Shown in pieces: positions 1 through 4,777 of a stretch of DNA of 7,942 nucleotides. The notes beneath the pieces are model-generated. The model was not told the origin of the DNA. It searched no databases and worked only from the letters and a program-made list of their open reading frames with translations. The stretch comes from an uncultured Opitutaceae bacterium (lineage in GTDB: Bacteria; Verrucomicrobiota; Verrucomicrobiae; Opitutales; Opitutaceae). Every line of letters begins with the position of its first letter. Within the stretch, counting starts at the first letter, position 1. The DNA is taken from positions 1 through 7,942 of the forward strand of contig CAMLSH010000167.1 of NCBI GenBank assembly GCA_946482625.1, written 5' to 3'. The translations under genes and the position numbers were made by a program.

Positions 1-56
1 ACCAATGACCAATGACCAATGACCAATGACCAATGACCAATGACCAATGACCAATG
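1..56. repeat. Tandem heptamer array, (ACCAATG)x8
   Basis: Eight exact head-to-tail copies of ACCAATG fill the first 56 bases, and the array probably continues beyond the left edge. Because 7 is not a multiple of 3, every frame reads the same cyclic peptide. On the plus strand TGA recurs every 21 nt in all three frames. On the minus strand all frames stay open and read the hydrophobic unit His-Trp-Ser-Leu-Val-Ile-Gly. Degenerate copies of the same heptamer recur at 2491-2518 inside a gene. Perfect identity between units suggests recent expansion by slippage. Confidence 0.97.
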
Positions 57-82
57 TGGATGGCGCTTTTAGCAGGAAAGCG

Positions 83-122
83 GGTGGAGTCGAACCGGCG
101 CGTTAAGGATACGCGCTCTACC
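83..122 (-). other. tRNA-like fragment (possible degenerate tRNA)
   Basis: Read on the minus strand, this stretch has tRNA hallmarks in the right order: GGTAGAGC, as in the 3' half of a D-arm (115-122); a 6-bp stem (GCGCGT with ACGCGC) closing a 7-nt loop ATCCTTA (98-116), whose centre would be anticodon CCU (Arg); then GGTTCGACTCC, as in a T-loop (87-97). Only about four bases separate the anticodon stem from the TTCGA, so the variable loop and 5' T-stem are missing. No 7-bp acceptor stem or correctly placed CCA is visible. It is therefore either a tRNA remnant or a chance resemblance, not a working tRNA. Nothing else is recognisable in 57-149. Confidence 0.3.
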
Positions 123-149
123 TCGGAGATGGGATCGCCAGCTACGGGC

Positions 150-1391
150 TCAGTTCGGGAGCTCGCTGAGGAAGATCACGGTGTCTTGCGGGGCGGCGCC
201 GATAGAAGGGTCGGGCGCGGGGACGGTGATCGTGATTTGGCGTGTGCCGGACGAGACCGGGTTGCCGGAGGCGTCGAGGAAGGTGAGGGTTGCGGGATAG
301 TCGCCGGGAGCGAGGCGGAGGGCGGCGAAGCTGATGTATTGCGGGAGATTATCCCAGGTGCGGGTGTCGGCTTCGGGTGTCGTGGCCGAGGACGCGAGTT
401 TGCTGAGGATGCCAACAGCGGCGAGACCGATGGCCACGTTTTGGGCGTCTTTGTTGTACGAGCCGTCGTAGCGGCGGATGTTGTTGGCGGAGACAGCGGC
501 ACCGATAAGGGCGACGTCGCCGACGGTGTTGGTGGTTTCTTTGAAGACGGCTTTGTTGCCCAGCACGTGGTCCATGATGCGGCCGCCGCGGCTGATGGCC
601 TGGAAATGGAGATCGTCGTAAGCAGGCAGTTTGACGGTGCGTCCGTCGATATGGAGAACTGCGCTACGGGCGCGGGATTGTTCGGTGATGAAGCGGAGCT
701 GTTCGCTGTATTCGCCGCCCGCGTACTTGCGAGGGCCGCGGCCGTACTCGGCGAAGATCATGACGTTGGCTTTGCGGTCGTAATCGGGCGGAGCGACGCG
801 GCCCTGGGCTTTGGCGTTGGCGCGTGAGCGGACGAGGGCGTCGGAGCCGTCGCCACCGAGTTTTTCCGAGGCGTAGCCGTCGAGGTAATCGAAGAGAACG
901 TAGTCGCCGGCGTAGGTTTTATCCTGCGTGTCGCTGTCGAGCAGTTGCGCGGAACGCATGAGAGCACGGGCGTTGTCGGGCTCGCCGACGCTCCAATAAA
1001 CGATGCCGCGGTAGAACGACGCCATGGCGCGTTCGTAGGGTTCGCCGACGAAGGGTTTGTCGGACTCCTTGCGGAACATGCGGCGGGATTTGGCGGCCTC
1101 GGAATTGACGTTGCCGTAGTTGGCGGCGGCTTGGGCGAGGGCGGCGTCGAGTTTTTCGCGGGCTTCCTCGAAGAGGCCGCGGCGTAGGGCGGTGGCGGCG
1201 ACGCGGTATTCCCAGAGAACGCGGTCTTTGGGCAAGGCAACGGCGAGGCGGGCGTTGCCGTCGATCAGCGCGTCGCCGGTGAGCGGGACGGGCGGTGCCA
1301 TCGGGGTGGTGGCGCAGCCGGCGAGCAACAGTGTCGCGGTGGCGAGCGCGATGACAGCGGAGCGGGCGGGAGTGAAAAACCGGCGGGACAT
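150..1391 (-). CDS. COG3014-like outer-membrane lipoprotein with TPR-like helices
   Basis: Encodes 413 residues. The N-terminus is a lipoprotein signal: basic start, hydrophobic core, lipobox LLAG followed by Cys26, with Ala at +2, so lipidation and outer-membrane placement are expected. Residues 57-175 form amphipathic helices resembling tetratricopeptide repeats (motifs GLFEEAREKLDAAL and FYRGIVYWSVGEPDNARAL). The segment GDYVLFDYLDGYASEKL is followed by residues 205-240 rich in Tyr and Gly. Glycine/alanine-rich hydrophobic stretches lie at 288-302 and 316-333, and a probable beta-rich domain at 345-410. The layout recalls the COG3014 family of uncharacterised lipoproteins, which I recall occurring beside LpoB and YcfL homologues. 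The frame is open up to 1532, but that longer version would bury the signal peptide behind 47 Pro/Arg-rich residues, so ATG at 1391 was chosen. No Shine-Dalgarno site is seen. It is the last gene of the minus-strand cluster. The molecular function is unknown. Confidence 0.8.
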   Translation of the reverse strand: MSRRFFTPARSAVIALATATLLLAGCATTPMAPPVPLTGDALIDGNARLAVALPKDRVLWEYRVAATALRRGLFEEAREKLDAALAQAAANYGNVNSEAAKSRRMFRKESDKPFVGEPYERAMASFYRGIVYWSVGEPDNARALMRSAQLLDSDTQDKTYAGDYVLFDYLDGYASEKLGGDGSDALVRSRANAKAQGRVAPPDYDRKANVMIFAEYGRGPRKYAGGEYSEQLRFITEQSRARSAVLHIDGRTVKLPAYDDLHFQAISRGGRIMDHVLGNKAVFKETTNTVGDVALIGAAVSANNIRRYDGSYNKDAQNVAIGLAAVGILSKLASSATTPEADTRTWDNLPQYISFAALRLAPGDYPATLTFLDASGNPVSSGTRQITITVPAPDPSIGAAPQDTVIFLSELPN

Positions 1392-1506
1392 GAAGCGGGC
1401 GAAAATGAAAGACGCCGCGCGTGAGGGCAACACGGGCGGCGTGGGAATTTTTGGCCGAAGCGGAGGTGGAGGCGGGTGCGGCGTTGATCGGCGGGCGATG
1501 CCGAAT

Positions 1507-1538
1507 GCGCGGTGAGGGCACCGCGCCTCCATCGGAGG
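1507..1538. repeat. Paired hairpins (REP-like element or U-less terminator)
   Basis: Two inverted repeats abut. GCGCGGTG and CACCGCGC (1507-1526) form a perfect 8-bp stem with a 4-nt loop. CCTCC and GGAGG (1526-1538) form a 5-bp stem with a 3-nt loop. They sit 12 nt after the stop of the upstream minus-strand gene, within the 159-nt gap before the COG3014-like gene. No T-run follows on either strand, so a classic intrinsic terminator is unlikely. Compact GC-rich palindromes downstream of genes are typical of REP-type dispersed repeats, but whether this one is dispersed cannot be seen here. Confidence 0.5.
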
Positions 1539-1550
1539 AAGCGCTTTGGA

Positions 1551-2543
1551 TTATTTCGTGGTGACCGTGATGTCTTCGAGGAGGGCGAGGGCGGTGGCTT
1601 CGGTGATCTCGCGGATGTCGAATTTCTTGGCGATGGAACCGGCTTGCTGGTCTTTGCCGAGGACGTCGGCCGAGCTGGCCTGGCCGAGGACGGCGGAATC
1701 GGAGAGGCGGATCGCGGTGAGTTGGATATCGGGAACGTTCACGACTTCATCGCCGGCGACGCCGACGACGGTGGCCGGACGGCTCGACACGAGGGCTTCG
1801 AGGACGATGTCGGCTACTTTGGCGAGGGCTTCGCGGTCTTTGCGGGCGGCTTCGTCGGTCGGGGCGGTGAAGTGATCGAGCGGGCGGTCGGCGATCAATG
1901 CGGCGGCGACTTTTTGGTCGGCGAGGGCGGCTCCGGCGTAGCGGAGCGGACGGCCGAGGAGGCGTTCGACTTCGCGGGTGGTTTGTTTGTCGGCGAGGGT
2001 GAGCGCGGCTTTGCCAGTGGACGTGTAAGTGTTCTCCGCAGTGACCTTGGCGTGTTTGTTATCGATCGAGCCTTTGCCGGGATTGGATGCGTCGGCGCCA
2101 CCGCCCGCGTTGCCGCCGCCGACGGCGACGTTGATTTGGGTCTGCGGATTGGCGGCCTCGGGTTTCGAAGCGTTCGGGTCGGTCTCGAAGGCGGATTTCG
2201 TTTCGCTGCGGCTGGATTCGGTGCGTTCGGTGCGGCCGGAGAGTTTGAGGCCGGAGTCTTCGACGAGGTCGCGGTTGACGATGATGAGGTAGCGCGGATT
2301 GCCGAGTTTCTCATTGGCGGCGCGGAAACCATCGAGGACGGCGCGGGCTTTATCGGGCGCGATCATGGAATCGCTCGGGCCGTAGACGCGTTGCTCGTAG
2401 GTGTAGTTTTCGCGCGGAGCGGGAGCGGCTTGGGGAAGCGCCTGCGTGACGGGCACGGGGGCTTCAGGTTCTTTGGCGGCGTGGGCGAGTGACCAGTGAC
2501 CAATGACCAGTGACGCAGTGAGGAGGGCGCGGGAGGTTTTCAT
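1551..2543 (-). CDS. Secreted protein of unknown function with LpoB-like landmarks
   Basis: Encodes 330 residues with no cysteine. The N-terminus is a Sec signal peptide with likely cleavage after Ala-His-Ala (residues 20-22), so the product should be a soluble periplasmic protein, not a lipoprotein. Residues 11-19 of the hydrophobic core (SLVIGHWSL) are encoded by a heptamer repeat. A Pro/Ala-rich tail (24-43) precedes a core at 63-105 with the strand-like motif PRYLIIVNRDLVE. A low-complexity Ser/Thr/Asn/Gly segment (105-178) follows, then a helical region (183-243). The C-terminal part (244-326) contains ADIVLEALV, PDIQLTAIRLSDSAVLGQ and EITEATALALLED. The last motifs resemble those of the LpoB-family neighbour in order and spacing, hinting at a shared fold; this is inference. 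ATG at 2543 is preferred to an in-frame TTG nine bases upstream. No Shine-Dalgarno site is seen. An intrinsic terminator lies just upstream, so the gene probably has its own promoter. Confidence 0.8.
   Translation of the reverse strand: MKTSRALLTASLVIGHWSLAHAAKEPEAPVPVTQALPQAAPAPRENYTYEQRVYGPSDSMIAPDKARAVLDGFRAANEKLGNPRYLIIVNRDLVEDSGLKLSGRTERTESSRSETKSAFETDPNASKPEAANPQTQINVAVGGGNAGGGADASNPGKGSIDNKHAKVTAENTYTSTGKAALTLADKQTTREVERLLGRPLRYAGAALADQKVAAALIADRPLDHFTAPTDEAARKDREALAKVADIVLEALVSSRPATVVGVAGDEVVNVPDIQLTAIRLSDSAVLGQASSADVLGKDQQAGSIAKKFDIREITEATALALLEDITVTTK
2491..2518. repeat. Degenerate heptamer repeat inside a signal-peptide coding region
   Basis: Three units GACCAGT, GACCAAT, GACCAGT (2491-2511) are followed by a decayed unit GACGCAG. 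This is the same 7-bp period and nearly the same unit as the array at 1-56. On the minus strand the units are read as Ser-Leu-Val-Ile-Gly-His-Trp-Ser-Leu, forming most of the hydrophobic core of the signal peptide of the gene at 1551-2543. Confidence 0.9.
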
Positions 2544-2552
2544 GGCGGGCAA

Positions 2553-2558
2553 ATTTTA
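2553..2558 (-). promoter_or_regulatory. Candidate -10 element TAAAAT
   Basis: TAAAAT matches the sigma-70 -10 consensus at five of six positions. It lies 9 nt before the ATG at 2543 and directly after the terminator T-run. No recognisable -35 box occurs at 17 nt spacing; that stretch is inside the GC-rich terminator stem. If used, transcription would start almost at the start codon, giving a nearly leaderless mRNA. AT-rich composition alone could produce this match. Confidence 0.2.
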
Positions 2559-2563
2559 AGGGC

Positions 2564-2605
2564 TAAAAAAATGGCCGCGCGCGAAGACATGCCTCGCGAG
2601 CGGCC
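2564..2605 (-). terminator. Intrinsic terminator after the ycfL-like gene
   Basis: On the minus strand the 33-nt segment 2605-2573 folds into a hairpin. GGCCGC pairs with GCGGCC, one T-C mismatch follows, CGCGA pairs with TCGCG, then a G-T wobble and a G-C pair close a 5-nt loop. One base later come seven consecutive T residues. This is a textbook rho-independent terminator, 10 nt after the YcfL-family stop codon. It should end the lpoB-ycfL transcript and separate it from the next gene, unless it works as an attenuator. Confidence 0.85.
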
Positions 2606-2615
2606 GGTGAAGAGT

Positions 2616-3029
2616 TCAGCGGGCCTGGCGGACGCGGACGGTGTATTTTTTGGCCTGCGTATTCATGGAGGTGAAACGCACGGCTTCAGTGGCGTTTTCG
2701 CCGAGGATCAGGTTTTGCCAGGGCGTTTCGTCGCCCGTCGAGAAGCCGGAGTCGTCTTTGAACATGCAGCTGACCTGGACTTGGATGCGGCGGTTTTCGC
2801 GGTTCTTGACGTTGGCGACGACCTCAAGGCGGCCGTCGTTATTCACCCGTTGCTGGAGGCCGGTGCAGGTGACGGAGACCTGGGTGGGTTTATCCATGAG
2901 CACAAAGCTCTCGGTGTTTTCGAGGGTGTATTTGGTGGTGTCCTGCGCGGTGAAGGGGCCGGGCGGGGTTTTGCAGCCGGCAAAGGTGAGCACGGCTGCG
3001 GCGGCGGAGAGGAGAAGGAGGTGTTTCAT
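2616..3029 (-). CDS. ycfL: YcfL-family (DUF1425) lipoprotein
   Basis: Encodes 137 residues, close to the roughly 125 of E. coli YcfL. A short lipoprotein signal ends in the lipobox TFAG with Cys19, so outer-membrane anchoring is expected. The rest is a small beta-rich domain: GLQQRVNNDGRLEVVANVKN (57-76), RRIQVQVSCMFKD (80-92), GFSTGDETPWQNLIL (95-109) and ATEAVRFTSMN (113-123), ending in YTVRVRQAR. This fits DUF1425, a family of unknown biochemical role. In E. coli ycfL lies immediately upstream of lpoB; here it lies 51 nt downstream of the LpoB-family gene and is probably co-transcribed with it. The product may assist LpoB or envelope assembly, which is inferred from context only. ATG at 3029 gives an intact signal peptide; no Shine-Dalgarno site is seen. 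A strong terminator follows. Confidence 0.88.
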   Translation of the reverse strand: MKHLLLLSAAAAVLTFAGCKTPPGPFTAQDTTKYTLENTESFVLMDKPTQVSVTCTGLQQRVNNDGRLEVVANVKNRENRRIQVQVSCMFKDDSGFSTGDETPWQNLILGENATEAVRFTSMNTQAKKYTVRVRQAR

Positions 3030-3080
3030 GGTATCAGGTTGGCCGGGACGGTTTGCGAAATGGCGGGGAGCGGAATGCGC

Positions 3081-3713
3081 TTAGCGATAAGCGGCGTCTT
3101 CGAGGCCCTGCTTTTTGATCTCGGCCACGTCTTCCCAGACGATGTCGCTCGTGCGGGCGTCGATGAGCTGGAAGCTGTAGAGGATGTAGTCGCTCACGCC
3201 GGCAGTCGTGCGGGTGGACATGCCCTGGAGTTTGCCGGTGAGGAAGTAGTCGGCGCCTTTGAACTCGACGACGTTCGGGTCGGAGGAGGCGGTGACGGCG
3301 CCTTGTTTCTTGAGTTCGTTTTCGCGCTGGAGCGTGGCCATGCGTTCGCGGGCGAGGAAGATGACCTGGCCGGCGGCCTTCGAATTAAGCTGGGTGCGGA
3401 TGCGGGTGAGGAAGATGTCTTTGTTGATCGGGAAACGGGTCTCGTTAATCACCGGATCGATCACGACGCGCGGAGGTGTCTGGGCGCGGGCGATCTGGGG
3501 GATGCCGAGGATGCTGCGGGCCATCTTGTCGGTGACGGTGACGAGATCCTGGGACTCAACGCCGGTGCCGGCGACGAAGCCGCGTTCATCGGCTTTCATC
3601 TCGGTGACGGGAACGCCGGAGGGGTTTTTGACGCCCTGACTGGCGCAGCCGGAGAGGAAGAGGCCTGCGGCGGCGGCGCTGAGAACGAGGGTTTGGGAGA
3701 CGAGGTTTTTCAT
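3081..3713 (-). CDS. lpoB: LpoB-family lipoprotein (putative penicillin-binding protein activator)
   Basis: Encodes 210 residues, matching E. coli LpoB (213). The signal peptide ends in the lipobox LSG with Cys23. In Enterobacteria LpoB sits in the outer membrane and reaches through the peptidoglycan to stimulate the bifunctional synthase PBP1b. Family landmarks are GVESQDLVTVTDKMARSIL (51-69), PPRVVIDPVINETRF (80-94), INKDIFLTRIRTQLN (96-110), GADYFLTGKLQGMS (153-166) and SDYILYSFQLIDARTSDIVW (174-193), ending in EIKKQGLEDAAYR. The linker between Cys23 and the folded domain is only about 27 residues and is not proline-rich, so the reach across the periplasm would be shorter than in E. coli. 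The family assignment is firm. Activation of a PBP in this organism is an inference, since no PBP gene is visible here. It precedes ycfL by 51 nt. The 152-nt gap upstream shows a perfect GC-rich palindrome (3812-3823) but no convincing promoter. Confidence 0.9.
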   Translation of the reverse strand: MKNLVSQTLVLSAAAAGLFLSGCASQGVKNPSGVPVTEMKADERGFVAGTGVESQDLVTVTDKMARSILGIPQIARAQTPPRVVIDPVINETRFPINKDIFLTRIRTQLNSKAAGQVIFLARERMATLQRENELKKQGAVTASSDPNVVEFKGADYFLTGKLQGMSTRTTAGVSDYILYSFQLIDARTSDIVWEDVAEIKKQGLEDAAYR

Positions 3714-3865
3714 TGGTGTGGTGTTGAAGGAAAGGGGCGAGTCGGCGCGGAGCGGATTTGGATGTGCGGGACAGCGCTAGCAAGAAGACGGTCCGCAGGT
3801 GGATCACGTTTCGCCGCGCGGCGTGGTCATCGGTATCGGACTGAAAGAGGCGAGGGAAGCATCGC

Positions 3866-4573
3866 TCAGCGGCCGAACAGGGAGTTGGCCGAGCTCATGG
3901 AGGAGGTCGTGCCGTAGTAATTGTTATTGATGATCACGGTCTGCGGAACGGTCTGCTGGGCGGGCGCGGTGGTCTCGCTGGTTTCGGGTGCGTACACGAT
4001 GGGTTGTTCGCGGTTGCGCTCGCGGGCGCGTTCGTCGGCGATGGCCCCGAGTAGCCAGCCGGAGCCTGCGCCGATGGCGGCGCCGCGCCAGGCGTTGTGG
4101 CGGAGGTCGCCGGAGTTGTGACCAATGATCGCGCCGGCGATGCCGCCGAGGAGAAGGCCGGTCGAGGCGCGGCTGCGGGAGCCTGAGCTGTAATACACGG
4201 GCTCGCGGTAGTAGCTCGAATAAGAGGGGGAATAGTAGCCGCTGTGATCGTAACCGTAGCGGTACGACGGGCTGTAGCGGTAGCTGTAATCGTAGCTGTT
4301 GCGCCCATAACGTGTCGGGTGAGGCACTGGCACCTCGTGAGAATAATAGCGGTCGCGGGAGCTGCCGACCGCCGAGCCGATCAGGCCGCCAGCGACGGTG
4401 CCGATGGCGGCGCCGCGCCAAGCGTTGTGATTCAGGTCGCCGGAGTTGTTACCGATGATCGCGCCGGCAATGCCGCCGAGGAGCGCGCCACCGGCGGTTT
4501 CGGGGCGGAGGGACTGGGCTTGAGCCGTCTGCGTGACGGCGATCAGGGCAAGAAGAGCGACGGTGGTTTTCAT
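3866..4573 (-). CDS. Secreted protein with two glycine-zipper domains
   Basis: Encodes 235 residues. A Sec signal peptide is cleaved probably after Ala-Gln-Ala (17-19). Two near-identical glycine-zipper units follow, at about 27-70 and 137-180. Each has two glycine/alanine-rich helices (GGIAGAIIG and GAAIG...LxGxxxG) around a polar loop containing NSGDL and HNAWRG, so each could insert as a helical hairpin in a membrane. Between them lies a Tyr/Ser/Arg-rich linker (73-134) of low complexity. The C-terminus contains a charged helix (180-190), a Thr/Pro/Gln segment and INNNYYG. Glycine-zipper proteins of the YMGG or 17-kDa-antigen type are often outer-membrane or stress-related, but the function here is unknown. 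ATG at 4573 was chosen over an in-frame start 21 nt upstream because it begins the signal peptide (MKTTVALLAL). It faces away from glpK and precedes the LpoB-family gene by 152 nt. Confidence 0.85.
   Translation of the reverse strand: MKTTVALLALIAVTQTAQAQSLRPETAGGALLGGIAGAIIGNNSGDLNHNAWRGAAIGTVAGGLIGSAVGSSRDRYYSHEVPVPHPTRYGRNSYDYSYRYSPSYRYGYDHSGYYSPSYSSYYREPVYYSSGSRSRASTGLLLGGIAGAIIGHNSGDLRHNAWRGAAIGAGSGWLLGAIADERARERNREQPIVYAPETSETTAPAQQTVPQTVIINNNYYGTTSSMSSANSLFGR
4071..4153. repeat. Internal direct repeat, copy A (second glycine zipper)
   Basis: This 83-bp stretch encodes most of the C-terminal glycine-zipper unit. It matches 4401-4483 at all but about 8 positions (roughly 90% identity by eye), with four of the differences clustered in the codons just after Gly-Asp-Leu. 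Identity at DNA level, including many third positions, points to a recent duplication or ongoing gene conversion. Confidence 0.9.
4401..4483. repeat. Internal direct repeat, copy B (first glycine zipper)
   Basis: This is the partner of the repeat at 4071-4153, in the same orientation and 330 bp (110 codons) away, so the reading frame is kept. It encodes the N-terminal glycine-zipper unit. Confidence 0.9.
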
Positions 4574-4777
4574 GGCGGTAGGAAGTCTAGGCATGAAATG
4601 AGACCCAGAGCGGCTCGCAAGGTTTCAGCGGACGGTGCGACGGGGCTGTCCTGATGGTCGCGAAGGCAAAGCCGGGCCTTGCCAAGCGCAGGCAGGTCCG
4701 CGATTTAGCTCATGAGCAGGCATTTTTACCCACGGCCGTGTTCGCGGCCAAAAGCCGGTCATTTTAGCCCTATTTTC
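4574..4777. promoter_or_regulatory. Divergent intergenic region between the glycine-zipper gene and glpK
   Basis: This 204-bp gap must hold promoters for both divergent genes. Two perfect 10-bp palindromes stand out: GCTCATGAGC (4708-4717) and CACGGCCGTG (4731-4740), with centres 23 bp apart; either could be an operator half of a repressor site. TTGCCA (4679-4684) with GATTTA 17 bp downstream is a weak sigma-70-like pair for glpK. No convincing promoter for the glycine-zipper gene was found. All of this is tentative. Confidence 0.25.

Noticed and set aside
1..56. The tandem array as a CRISPR locus
   Set aside because: The units are 7 bp, contiguous and without spacers, so this is a simple tandem repeat.
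1392..1532. A longer N-terminus for the COG3014-like protein, starting at 1532
   Set aside because: It would add 47 Pro/Arg-rich residues before the lipoprotein signal, run through the paired hairpins, and prevent normal export.
1512..2492. A 326-codon open frame on the plus strand opposite the unknown secreted protein
   Set aside because: It is a GC-rich shadow with repetitive Gly/Asp/Phe composition and no recognisable start context; the opposite strand has a signal peptide and ordered domains.
2571..3917. A 448-codon open frame on the plus strand opposite the lpoB and ycfL genes
   Set aside because: It is antisense to two clearly recognisable lipoprotein genes. Its Gly/Asp/Glu-rich composition is what the reverse frame of a GC-rich gene gives, and it shows no domain.
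4129..4137. A GACCAATGA match to the heptamer repeat inside the glycine-zipper gene
   Set aside because: It is a single unit within a conserved coding block, differing by one base from the duplicate copy at 4459-4467; it is best explained as chance.
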